Assembly (NCBI RefSeq): GCF_002934685.1
Contig: NZ_NKHL01000114.1
Span: 101,642-165,641 of the forward strand
DNA: 64,000 nucleotides
Source of the DNA: Pseudomonas bohemica
GTDB taxonomy: Bacteria; Pseudomonadota; Gammaproteobacteria; Pseudomonadales; Pseudomonadaceae
Reading direction: 5' to 3'
Shown: positions 1-8,353 of the stretch, in pieces
How positions within the stretch are numbered: the first letter of the stretch is position 1
Layout of the letters: each line of letters starts with the position of its first letter
The notes under the pieces: model-generated
What the model was told of the DNA's origin: nothing
Database searches by the model: none
The model's input: only the letters and a program-made list of their open reading frames with translations
Program-made: the position numbers and the translations under genes

Positions 1-2
1 AA

Positions 3-137
3 GCCATCAGCATCATCAACCGCGAGATGCGTGTACTGCGCAGGACCAAACTGATTTCGTTTTATGCCGACTGGATGGTCAACAGGCAGGAATATCTGCG
101 CGACGCCCGATCGTTTTTCGATGAGCCGCAGAAGTGA
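3..137 (+). CDS. C-terminal 44 codons of an unidentified protein (cut by the window edge)
   Basis: An open frame enters from the left edge and stops at TGA 135-137. The visible tail is basic, with an aromatic stretch (SFYADWMVNRQEY) and an acidic end (FFDEPQK). I do not recognise the family from this fragment. A hairpin with ACCCCGAG and CTCGGGGT arms follows about 20 bases after the stop, consistent with a real gene end. The call rests only on the open frame, codon usage and position. Confidence 0.45.
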   Translation, partial: AISIINREMRVLRRTKLISFYADWMVNRQEYLRDARSFFDEPQK

Positions 138-157
138 AAAATGCGAGGCAAAAAGAA

Positions 158-188
158 ACCCCGAGCAGCGGGGAGACTACTCGGGGTC
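158..188 (+). terminator. Hairpin after the partial first gene
   Basis: An 8-bp inverted repeat (ACCCCGAG ... CTCGGGGT) encloses a short C/G-rich loop just after the stop at 137. There is no clean T-run on the plus side, so it may be a weak or Rho-assisted terminator. Confidence 0.4.
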
Positions 189-299
189 AACCGTGGTCCA
201 TCTTGGACCCGTACGACAGGCAGCATAAACACCGGAGCACAATGCCTGCGCCTGCCGTAATGGATACGAGCCTACTTAACCAATAAGGTTCCCCGACAC

Positions 300-596
300 T
301 CACACAAAACCGCGACCAACGGCAAACGCTGCTGCCTGAGCGGCATTGCGCATGGCGGCGATGACACAAGGCTCGATTCGCCCTTCGGCAACCATCAAAT
401 CGCGGTGAAGCCCGTCAACCACATCGGTCAGCTGGCGCTTGTCGCATAACTGAGCAGCGGAATAGACACGTTCGATCACGATCGCACCGGCTGCATTTCT
501 CAACGTCACCAGACGCTCACCATTAACACCGGCAGCTCCCAGGCTTGCCTGATAAGGTGCCAGTGCTTCACTTAGCAATAAGCTGATATTTTCCAT
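300..596 (-). CDS. DUF3509-like small Pseudomonas protein
   Basis: A 98-residue protein starting MENISLLLSEALAPYQ. It has no signal peptide and no membrane segment. Its length and overall pattern (an N-terminal LLSEAL..Y helix, a beta-rich VTLRNAAGAIVIERV centre, and an LTDVVDGLHRDLMVAEG helix) resemble the DUF3509 family found mainly in Pseudomonas, whose function is unknown. I prefer the ATG at 596 over an in-frame GTG at 608 because a weak purine-rich site (GAGTGG) sits upstream of it. The gene stands alone. The family call is from memory and should be checked with a profile search. Confidence 0.6.
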   Translation of the reverse strand: MENISLLLSEALAPYQASLGAAGVNGERLVTLRNAAGAIVIERVYSAAQLCDKRQLTDVVDGLHRDLMVAEGRIEPCVIAAMRNAAQAAAFAVGRGFV

Positions 597-793
597 CCGG
601 ATCACCACTCAACAGTTTGAATGCAAAGGTGCTTATCAATGACCGTCGCCCACAGCGGAAAGTTCTTTTTGCAGCCAGTTTTCGCCGTGAACCAGGTATT
701 GCTGCAGCCCGTCCTGGGAGCGTGCCTGCCGAATGTGACAGGCAGCGTTCAGTCTTGCTAAGCATCAGCCTGAGCGTGATGAGCGCTTTCGCG

Positions 794-982
794 TCAGCCG
801 AAGACTTGGACCATGGCAGATGAAATCTGGTTGCCATCGTCGTTCTGGATATGGCGATAGTCGCGGATGGCTTGGCGCACCGAATAGCGGCAAGGCGTGA
901 GCCGCGCCACAGAAACGCTGGCCGGTACTGCAGAACCGACACGTTCTGCCCGACACGCTCTGTGTTGCTTGAAGGTGTTCAT
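794..982 (-). CDS. Small hypothetical protein, 62 residues
   Basis: This ORF has an ATG preceded by GGAAAGTTACCG, a plausible ribosome-binding site, and a GC-rich third-position bias like a real Pseudomonas gene. The C-terminal half (YSVRQAIRDYRHIQNDDGNQ) reads like a helical, charged protein rather than a shadow frame. It is divergent from the LuxR-type regulator at 1083. I do not recognise a family. The stretch from 597 to 793 shows nothing else I can support. Confidence 0.4.
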   Translation of the reverse strand: MNTFKQHRACRAERVGSAVPASVSVARLTPCRYSVRQAIRDYRHIQNDDGNQISSAMVQVFG

Positions 983-1082
983 CGGTAACTTTCCGTTTCA
1001 TGGACAAGGCGTGTGAGTCTGAGCCAGTGCCATCGCGAAACATTTAGAACGCGTCCGAATTTCATCCAGAGGAGGCGCCAGC

Positions 1083-1742
1083 ATGGCAGCCGACGACAAA
1101 ACGTTGCGCGTGATCCTGGCCGATGACCATCCGATCTTCCTGATCGGCCTGAAGGTGGTGATCGAGCAGCGCCCGCACGCCAGGGTGATTGCCCAGGCCA
1201 GTGCGCCGGATGAACTGCTGGAGGCCCTCAGGAATGGGCCGTGTGACCTGCTGATCACTGATTTCATGATGCCCGTTCAGGATCAGAACGATGGTTTGCG
1301 CCTGCTCGAGCGTATCCGCCGCGAGCACCCGGCGCTGCCGATCATCGTGGTAACCATGCTCAACAACGCCGGGTTGTTTCGCTCGATGCTCGCGCTGCAC
1401 GTCGACGGGCTGCTGAGCAAGGCCAGCATGGCGGACGAACTGCCCGCCGCCATCGACCGCATAAGTAGCGGCAAGCCCTTCATCGCCGATTCCGTGCAGC
1501 GCATGTTGCTGGAAGCGACCGATCATGGCTCCGGCACGTTGGTCGCGCTGGAAGAACTGTCACCCCGCGAGCTGGAAGTCATCCGTCTGATCGCTGCGGG
1601 CAATGCGGTGGGCACCATCGCCGCGCACCTTCATCGCAGCAAGCAGACGGTCAGCGCGCAGAAGGTCAGTGCCATGCGCAAACTAGGGTTGGCGAACGAC
1701 GCGGCGCTGTTCATCTACCTGCAGGAGCACGGTCTGGCTTGA
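1083..1742 (+). CDS. LuxR/FixJ-type response regulator (RocA1/RcsB-like)
   Basis: A 219-residue DNA-binding response regulator. The receiver domain (about residues 8-125) has the acidic pair ADDHP and phospho-acceptor Asp in LLITDFMMP. The C-terminal LuxR-type helix-turn-helix (about 155-215) has LSPRELEVIRLIAAGNAVGTIA and the recognition helix SKQTVSAQKVSAMRKLGL. An AGGAGG site lies 7 bases before the ATG. It converges with, and overlaps by 32 bases, an EAL-domain regulator followed by a BvgS-like hybrid kinase. The same three functions form the P. aeruginosa Roc (Sad) locus, so this is inferred to be the transcriptional output arm. Its targets cannot be read from the sequence. Confidence 0.85.
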   Translation: MAADDKTLRVILADDHPIFLIGLKVVIEQRPHARVIAQASAPDELLEALRNGPCDLLITDFMMPVQDQNDGLRLLERIRREHPALPIIVVTMLNNAGLFRSMLALHVDGLLSKASMADELPAAIDRISSGKPFIADSVQRMLLEATDHGSGTLVALEELSPRELEVIRLIAAGNAVGTIAAHLHRSKQTVSAQKVSAMRKLGLANDAALFIYLQEHGLA

Positions 1743-2964
1743 CCGCCCGGAACCCCAACACTCGCTCCGGGTGATGCTCCAGCTCGTCCAGCCAGTTGAG
1801 CAAATCGGCTTCGCTCATGGGTCGGGCGATGAAATAGCCCTGAATCGCCGGGCTCCCCAGCATCGACACCGCTTCATAGTCTTCACGCGTCTCGACGCCT
1901 TCGATCACCACGTTCAGGGCCATTTTCTGCGCCATGAACAACGCGCCGCCGACCACCGCCGATTTGCGTCTGTCGTCGGCCATGCCACGGACGAATTCCG
2001 CCGGTATTTTCAGCTCACTGAATGGCAACTCCAGAAGCCGCTGGATATTCGACGCGCCTGTTCCGAAGTCATCAATGGACAATCGGCAACCGGCCATGCG
2101 CAGCCTCAGCAGGTTCTCGAACTGCACCACAGCCATCTGCCGCGCCGATTGCTCGACCACTTCCAGAGTCAACATATGCGGCCGAACCGGGAAACGCTCC
2201 AGCAGCAACAGCAAGCGTGGTACGAAATCGGCCTGATCGAGCATCTGGGGGGGAATGTTCACAGCCACCGGCAATGCGCGACCACGGGCCAGCAACAACC
2301 GATAGGACAGGCTAAGCGCCAATTCAAGCATGTGCCAGGTAAGGTTCGGCATCAGCCCAGCCTGCTCCAGGCGCGGCAAGAATAGGCCCGGTGCCAGCAA
2401 GCCGAGGCTGGGATGCTGCCAGCGGGCCAGTAATTCAACCCCGCTCAGTTCGCCGTCCAGCCCTACTTTGGGCTGGAAGTAAGCGATCCACTCGGCGCCA
2501 TAGTCGTGAGTGGCATCCAGCGGCGGCAACGCGGGCAGTTCCGAGGTCGTGCTCCGACTCGCACTCCCAGGCATCTCGACCAGCGCCAGCCACTCGCTCA
2601 GCAGTTCGCCAATGGCCGTCACCGAGGCCGGCTTCTGCAAAACGCCCAGCACGTTGATCCCTTGCTGCCGGGCCAATTGCGCCGCGCCGTCGAGTACCGA
2701 CGCTTCGGCGCTGCTGAGAATGATCACCGCCTGTGCCAGGCTGGTCGCAGCGAGGTGCCCAATCAGCGAAAGACCATCATCGCCGTCCATCTGCAGGTCA
2801 CAAATGGCGATGTCCACCGGACCTTGGCGCTCCAGCGCGCGCAGCGCCGTTTCAACGCTGATCGCCGTCAGGACCTCGAACACCTGATTGGCGTTGAGCA
2901 TCTGATGCAACGCCATCAACTGGAACGGATCGTCTTCGAGTATCAGAACCTTGAGCGAACGCAC
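1711..2964 (-). CDS. Response regulator with EAL c-di-GMP phosphodiesterase domain (RocR/PvrR-like)
   Basis: 417 residues from a GTG start. The N-terminal receiver domain (about 1-125) has ILEDDP and the phospho-acceptor in IAICDLQMDG. The C-terminal EAL domain (about 155-400) has the signature as ELLARW, followed by NIPPQ, LEVVEQ, SIDDFGTG, IEGVET and a QGYFIARPM end. The metal-binding and catalytic acidic residues expected of an active c-di-GMP phosphodiesterase are therefore present. The gene lies 85 bases downstream of the hybrid kinase on the same strand and is probably co-transcribed with it. In the P. aeruginosa Roc system this protein competes with the DNA-binding regulator for phosphotransfer; that role here is inferred. 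Confidence 0.88.
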   Translation of the reverse strand: MRSLKVLILEDDPFQLMALHQMLNANQVFEVLTAISVETALRALERQGPVDIAICDLQMDGDDGLSLIGHLAATSLAQAVIILSSAEASVLDGAAQLARQQGINVLGVLQKPASVTAIGELLSEWLALVEMPGSASRSTTSELPALPPLDATHDYGAEWIAYFQPKVGLDGELSGVELLARWQHPSLGLLAPGLFLPRLEQAGLMPNLTWHMLELALSLSYRLLLARGRALPVAVNIPPQMLDQADFVPRLLLLLERFPVRPHMLTLEVVEQSARQMAVVQFENLLRLRMAGCRLSIDDFGTGASNIQRLLELPFSELKIPAEFVRGMADDRRKSAVVGGALFMAQKMALNVVIEGVETREDYEAVSMLGSPAIQGYFIARPMSEADLLNWLDELEHHPERVLGFRAVKPDRAPAGR

Positions 2965-3049
2965 GCTGAACCCTCTGCAGTCGAAGCCTGACTCGACTTC
3001 GGGATCCGCACTCTAAAGATCAGGCCAACTGCATTCCATAGGACACGTC

Positions 3050-6000
3050 TTAAAGCGTGGGCACCTCGTCCAGATGGGTTTCCAGCGCCAGGCTCAGCGC
3101 CTGCATCGAGGTGTCCAGCGCCTGCCATGCGCTGTTGACCCCATCTGGAGTTGCGCGCACATCGCTGTCCAGTTGCGCACAGGCCTTGGCCAATGGCACG
3201 GCATCGATCAGGCAGGCCACGCCCTTGAGCCGGTGGAGGCTGGCGCTCAAGGTTTTCCAGTCCCGCGCAACGATGGCAGGCTCAAGGACTTGCCGCTCCT
3301 GACGCAGGTTTTTCCACAGTTCGGCAAGCATTTTCTGGATTTGCGCTTCATTGGCCTGGGTCATGTGATGCAGGGCCTGAACGTCGAACTGTCGTGTGTC
3401 AGGCCCCACCGGGGTCACGACCTCTTCGAGCTTTTCAGCCAATTGCGCCAACGACACCGGTTTGATCAGCAAGGCGTCCATTCCCGCCTCTTCACAGCGG
3501 GCACGCTCCTCGTGCATGGCGTTGGCGGTATAGCCGATGATCGGACGCGCCACGCATTGCTCTAGCCGCTCGATGGCGCGCAACGTGCGGGTCAGTTCAT
3601 AACCGTCCATGCCCGGCATGTTGCAGTCGGTGATCAGCGCATCGAAATAACCATTGCGCCAAGCCTCCAGCGCCGCCGCCCCGCTGTCGACGACTGTGAC
3701 CTGATGCCCGAGCAGTTCCAATTGCCCGGTCAGCACCAGGCGATTGGCCGACAGATCATCGGCCACCAGAATGCGTAGCGCCGTCTCGGCTATCCTCGGT
3801 CGATCCGGCAGTGGCTGTGGTGTGACCGAAGTCTCTGCCGCGATCACCGGCAAGTCGAAAGTGACGTGAGTACCCTTGCCCGGCGCGCTGACAAGGGTGA
3901 TCTGCCCATCCATCAACTCCACCAGTTGCTTACAGATGCTGAGCCCCAAACCGCTACCACCGAACTGCCCTGCGGTCTGCTCATCGGCCTGGGCGAATGG
4001 CTGAAACAGACGCGCCTGCTGCTCCGGGTTCATGCCAATGCCGGTGTCGACGACCTCGAAGCGCAGCCCCGGCGGGGTCTGGCCGCCGGGGCGAGTGCTG
4101 ACATCAATCGTCACCGAGCCCTCGGCGGTGAACTTCAGTGCATTGCTGATCAGGTTGTGCAGGATTTGCCGCAGACGCATCGGATCTATCCAGTAAGCCT
4201 CTGCGACCCGCGGTCCAGTCTGCAGCGTGAATTGCAGGCCGCGCTCCTGCGCCTGTACCTCGAATAGCTGATAGACGCCGTCAAGCAGCGGCTGCAAGGT
4301 GGTGACCACCGTCGACAGTTGCAACTGTCCCGACTCGATCTTCGCCAGATCGAGGCTCTCACCGATCAGCTCCACCAGTTCCCTTGCCGAACGGTGGGCG
4401 ACCTCCAGCCCTTCGGACGGCGTTTCGCCACGCATTCGTGTGCGTTCTCGTTCAAGCTCCAGCAAACCGACGATGGCCGCCATCGGCGTACGAATGTCGT
4501 GGCTCATGTTGGCCAGAAACGTGCTCTTGGCCCGATTCGCCTGTTCTGCCTGTTGCTGGGCTTGAGTCAGTTCATGCTCCAGCCGTTTGCGCTCAGTGAT
4601 ATCGACCCAGCCGCCAAGCAGCCCTTGCAGTTGACCGTCCGCGCTATAGAACGGCACGGTCCACTGCCAGGCTTCGATAGGACGACCGGAAAGCACCATG
4701 CTGCGGTCAGCAAAAACCGGCTCCTGCGTCTGCAGCAGAGAGATGTAATCGGCGTGCATGCGCTCGGCAATGTCCCGAGGAATGAGGTCGACGTCGATCA
4801 GACGCCGGCCGTTCATCTGCTCATAACTGATGCCGAAGCTTTCCTCGTAGCTGCGGTTGCACGAGACCAGCCGCCCCTGGAGATCGCGAACGTAGATAGG
4901 ATTGGGAATGCCATCGAGCAATGCCCGCTTGAACGCCAACTGATCGCTGAGCTGCGCCTCGGCGCGCAGCCGGTGATTGATCTGCAACTTGAGGCGGCTG
5001 CTCCAGACAAGCGATACCAGCCCCACCAGGAGCGCCACCGTCATCAGCCAATAGACCCAGTCGGGAATACGTTGCAAGAACGTCGGTTGGGTCATCATGC
5101 CGCCCAGCCACTTCATGCGGATAGCCCGCATCTCTGCGACCGGAAACTCATCCAGTGCCTTGTTGAGAATGCTCAAGAGCTCGGGCTCGGTCTTGATCAC
5201 GGCGAAACGGTCGGGCGACCATTTGCCCTCCACGCTGCGCCCGACCTTCAGTTCGCCTGGCGGATGCAGCCAGGCCCCCGCCTCGTTCTGAATGGTCGCT
5301 TCGGCCTGGCCCGTTTCCACCAATCGGCGAGCATCTGCGTAGGTCGGCACGAGCCGTATCTGCACGTTCGGATAGCGGGTGCGAATGAACTCCAGCAGCG
5401 CGTGGCGTGCCGGCATCGCGAGCACCTTTCCAGACATATCGGCCAGACTCACCGGTGCCTGATTATCCGCGCGGATCACGTAGACCCAATTGTTGCCGCC
5501 GTAGGCATAGCTGAAGTTCAGGAAGGCCCTGCGTTCAGGGGTTTCAGCAAGGGTGGTGTTCATATCGGCTGCCCCTGAAGCCAGGGTGTCCAGCGCCGCT
5601 TGTGTTGAAGGAATGACCTGATGCACGAACTTGAGCCCGGTCATGCGCGAAATGCGGTTGAGGATGTCGATATTCAGTCCGCGCCAATGGCCGCTCGCAT
5701 CCTGGTAAATGTAGGGCGGATGCAGAGTAGAGGCGACCGTGACCTGAGAGTGTCGGCTTACCCACTGCCGCTCGTCCCCACTGAGCCGGATCCGCTGGCC
5801 CTCGACATCTGCGCCGAGGCCGACCGTCCAGCGCCCTTGAATTTCCCGGCTGACCGAATCATCCAGATCGCCCAGCGCCCGGTCCAGCAACGCCAGCAAC
5901 CTCGCGTCATCCTCGCGCGTAGCAAAAGCGAAACCACCCGGGGGCAACAGGCTCTCGAACCTGATCTGCAGACCCAGATAAGGTCGAAGTGCATTGTAGG

Positions 6001-6679
6001 AGCGCGCGATCACTTCATTGCCGACGAAGGCGTCGACATCACCCTGCGCCAGGGCCTCCATCGCGCTGAACAGCGTCGGTGCCAATATGACTTCGCTGGC
6101 TGGATAGGCGCGATGCACGACGTCGGCATCGGCGTAGCCATCGAGCAAGGCGATGCGCTTGCCGGAAAGGGATGTCGAGAGACTCTGATCGTCACCGCGT
6201 CCCACCACGACCGAGCGGTCCGAGAGATAGTCGCGGGTGTACGCCAGTCCCGACATCCCCCGTTCGTAGCCACTGGCAGTGCTCAATAAATCGACTTCGC
6301 CCGAAAGCAATGCCGCGACCGCCTGCTCGCGCTTGGCAAATCCCGAGACGCGTACGGGGATGCCGAGCTTGGCGCTGATCAGGCTCAGATAATCGGCACT
6401 CAGGCCCTGATAGCGATTGCGATCGCTGGTGATGTCGATGGGTTCGTAATCGGAGATCGAAATGCCGACCCGAAGCCGTCTGTGCTCGTCCAGCCACTGA
6501 CGATCAGCCCTGTCGAGCTGCAACGCCTCCTGGCTCAGAAACGGCGCGCCCAGAACGAACGGCAGATTTTCCGCCCCCTGGCCTGTTCGGTTCCAGACAC
6601 ACGCCAGCAGCACCATTGCGCACAGCATGTATCGAAGGATTCTGGTCTGGACGGGCATTCCTTGCGTGTCCATGTTCAT
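3050..6679 (-). CDS. BvgS-like unorthodox hybrid sensor kinase (RocS1/PvrS-like)
   Basis: About 1,209 residues. In order: signal segment, two periplasmic bacterial solute-binding type 3 domains (about 60-290 and 310-540), a membrane helix (VYWLMTVALLVGLVSLVW), PAS, HisKA with phospho-His in NMSHDIRTPM (about residue 727), HATPase, a receiver with Asp in LITDCNMPGMDG (about 1018), and an HPt domain with His in LHRLKG (about 1149). This is a full four-step phosphorelay. I place the start at ATG 6679, downstream of AGGTGG; an in-frame GTG at 6694 overlaps that site. It is followed by the EAL regulator. The tandem Venus-flytrap sensors suggest detection of a small periplasmic ligand, not identified. 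Confidence 0.9.
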   Translation of the reverse strand: MNMDTQGMPVQTRILRYMLCAMVLLACVWNRTGQGAENLPFVLGAPFLSQEALQLDRADRQWLDEHRRLRVGISISDYEPIDITSDRNRYQGLSADYLSLISAKLGIPVRVSGFAKREQAVAALLSGEVDLLSTASGYERGMSGLAYTRDYLSDRSVVVGRGDDQSLSTSLSGKRIALLDGYADADVVHRAYPASEVILAPTLFSAMEALAQGDVDAFVGNEVIARSYNALRPYLGLQIRFESLLPPGGFAFATREDDARLLALLDRALGDLDDSVSREIQGRWTVGLGADVEGQRIRLSGDERQWVSRHSQVTVASTLHPPYIYQDASGHWRGLNIDILNRISRMTGLKFVHQVIPSTQAALDTLASGAADMNTTLAETPERRAFLNFSYAYGGNNWVYVIRADNQAPVSLADMSGKVLAMPARHALLEFIRTRYPNVQIRLVPTYADARRLVETGQAEATIQNEAGAWLHPPGELKVGRSVEGKWSPDRFAVIKTEPELLSILNKALDEFPVAEMRAIRMKWLGGMMTQPTFLQRIPDWVYWLMTVALLVGLVSLVWSSRLKLQINHRLRAEAQLSDQLAFKRALLDGIPNPIYVRDLQGRLVSCNRSYEESFGISYEQMNGRRLIDVDLIPRDIAERMHADYISLLQTQEPVFADRSMVLSGRPIEAWQWTVPFYSADGQLQGLLGGWVDITERKRLEHELTQAQQQAEQANRAKSTFLANMSHDIRTPMAAIVGLLELERERTRMRGETPSEGLEVAHRSARELVELIGESLDLAKIESGQLQLSTVVTTLQPLLDGVYQLFEVQAQERGLQFTLQTGPRVAEAYWIDPMRLRQILHNLISNALKFTAEGSVTIDVSTRPGGQTPPGLRFEVVDTGIGMNPEQQARLFQPFAQADEQTAGQFGGSGLGLSICKQLVELMDGQITLVSAPGKGTHVTFDLPVIAAETSVTPQPLPDRPRIAETALRILVADDLSANRLVLTGQLELLGHQVTVVDSGAAALEAWRNGYFDALITDCNMPGMDGYELTRTLRAIERLEQCVARPIIGYTANAMHEERARCEEAGMDALLIKPVSLAQLAEKLEEVVTPVGPDTRQFDVQALHHMTQANEAQIQKMLAELWKNLRQERQVLEPAIVARDWKTLSASLHRLKGVACLIDAVPLAKACAQLDSDVRATPDGVNSAWQALDTSMQALSLALETHLDEVPTL

Positions 6680-6744
6680 GTTGTCTACCGCCACCTGTTT
6701 GTCCGCGAAAATCAGAAATATTGGGCAAGTGTGGCACGCGGGAA

Positions 6745-6780
6745 CAAGAAGGCCCGCCGAAGGGCGGGCCTAAAGTTGTT
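6745..6780 (-). terminator. Rho-independent terminator of thrC
   Basis: A perfect 8-bp GC stem (GGCCCGCC / GGCGGGCC, 6751-6770) with a four-base loop, followed on the minus strand by a T-rich run (TTCTTGTT). It lies just after the thrC stop codon. Confidence 0.8.
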
Positions 6781-6794
6781 ACACGGCGATACTG

Positions 6795-8204
6795 TCAGAG
6801 GGGCTTGCCGCGATTACCGTGCTGGCTGACGAAGGCCTGCACGGCTTTCAGGTCGTTAGGCAGAACGGTGCAACGCTCGTCGCGCTCGAACAAATCAGAC
6901 AAATGTGCAGGCAGTTCCAGCGCTTTTCCTACACCGGCCTTTTGCACGGCTTCCGGGAATTTGACCGGATGCGCGGTTCCCAGAATCACCATCGGGGTGT
7001 CCAGGCTGCGACGGCAGTCACGGGCCGCTTTCACGCCAATGGCGGTGTGTGGGTCAAGCACTTCACCGGTGCTGGCGAAAACTTCGGCGATGGTTTCGCA
7101 GGTCTGCTCGTCGCTCACCGCCAGGGAATCGAACAACTTGCGGGTTTCGGTCCAGCGGTCTTCTTCGACGCTGAAACCGCCGCCCTGCTTGAAGCTTTCC
7201 ATAAGACCCGCGATTGCTGCGCCATTGCGACCGTGCATGTCAAACAGCAGACGCTCGAAGTTCGACGACACCATGATGTCCATGGACGGCGACAGCGTGG
7301 CGTGCAGGGTTTCCTTGACGTACTGGTTGCCGCTCATGAAGCGGTGCAGGATGTCGTTGCGGTTGGTCGCCACGATCAGTTGGCTGATCGGCAGGCCCAT
7401 GTTGCGCGCCAGGTAACCGGCGAAAATGTCGCCGAAGTTGCCAGTCGGAACCGAGAACGCAACCGAACGCGCAGGACCGCCCAACTGCAATGCTGCATGG
7501 AAGTAGTAGACGATCTGGGCCATGATCCGCGCCCAGTTGATCGAGTTCACCGCCACCAGGCGCGTACCTTTCAGGAAGCTCTGGTCGGCGAAGCTGTTCT
7601 TGACCATTTCCTGGCAGTCATCGAAGTTGCCTTCGATGGCGATGTTATGGATGTTGTCACCGAAGATCGTGGTCATCTGACGGCGCTGAACATCCGATAC
7701 ACGATTGTTCGGGTGCAGGATGAAGATGTCGACGTTTTCGCAACGACGGCAGCCTTCGATAGCCGCCGAGCCGGTGTCACCGGACGTCGCGCCGACGATC
7801 ACCACGCGCTCGCCGCGTTTCTCCAGCACGTAGTCCAGCAGGCGACCGAGCAGTTGCAGGGCAAAGTCCTTGAACGCCAGGGTCGGACCGTGGAACAGCT
7901 CCAAAACCCATTCGTTGCCGTTCAGCTGACGCAGCGGCGCGACGGCGCTGTGGGCGAACACGCCGTATGTTTCTTCGAGAATTTTCCTGAAGTCAGCGTC
8001 CGGAATGCTGCCGGTGACGAACGGGCGCATCACGCGAAACGCCAGCTCGTGATAAGGCAGGCCAGCCCAGGAAGCGATCTCTTCCTGAGTGAAACGTGGC
8101 AGGTTCTCGGGAACGTACAGGCCGCCATCGGTGGCGAGGCCGGCGAGCAGCACGTCTTCGAAATTCAGGGCCGGCGCCTGGCCGCGAGTACTGATATAAC
8201 GCAT
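6795..8204 (-). CDS. thrC: Threonine synthase
   Basis: 469 residues, the usual length of the proteobacterial long form. It converts O-phospho-L-homoserine to threonine with PLP. The N-terminus MRYISTRGQAP is typical of the family. The PLP-binding lysine is Lys112 in HGPTLAFKDF, the phosphate-binding loop is GATSGDTGSAA, and SVPTGNFGDIFAGY is conserved. It is followed by a strong terminator. It lies downstream of hom on the same strand, so the last two steps of the homoserine-to-threonine route are linked. The intergenic gap to hom holds a simple AGCTTGCAGC-type repeat. Confidence 0.97.
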   Translation of the reverse strand: MRYISTRGQAPALNFEDVLLAGLATDGGLYVPENLPRFTQEEIASWAGLPYHELAFRVMRPFVTGSIPDADFRKILEETYGVFAHSAVAPLRQLNGNEWVLELFHGPTLAFKDFALQLLGRLLDYVLEKRGERVVIVGATSGDTGSAAIEGCRRCENVDIFILHPNNRVSDVQRRQMTTIFGDNIHNIAIEGNFDDCQEMVKNSFADQSFLKGTRLVAVNSINWARIMAQIVYYFHAALQLGGPARSVAFSVPTGNFGDIFAGYLARNMGLPISQLIVATNRNDILHRFMSGNQYVKETLHATLSPSMDIMVSSNFERLLFDMHGRNGAAIAGLMESFKQGGGFSVEEDRWTETRKLFDSLAVSDEQTCETIAEVFASTGEVLDPHTAIGVKAARDCRRSLDTPMVILGTAHPVKFPEAVQKAGVGKALELPAHLSDLFERDERCTVLPNDLKAVQAFVSQHGNRGKPL

Positions 8205-8214
8205 TTTTCAAACC

Positions 8215-8352
8215 TTCGGTTCGAGCTGCGAGCTTCGAGCTACAAGCGACAAGTCAAAGCGATCCAGCTTTTGCCTGCCGCCCGCAGCGTGAAGCTCGCC
8301 GCGATGTGGTTTTGCTTTACTTGCAGCTTGCCGCTTGAGGCTCACCGCTGCT
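8215..8352. repeat. AGCT-rich imperfect repeat between hom and thrC
   Basis: The gap contains repeated variants of GAGCTGCGAGCTTCGAGCTACAAGC and TTGCAGCTTGCCGCTTGAGGC. These AGCT/GCAAGC-rich tandem-like spacers occur between Pseudomonas genes. They can form hairpins between hom and thrC, but no clear terminator is seen. Confidence 0.5.
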
Positions 8353-8353
8353 T

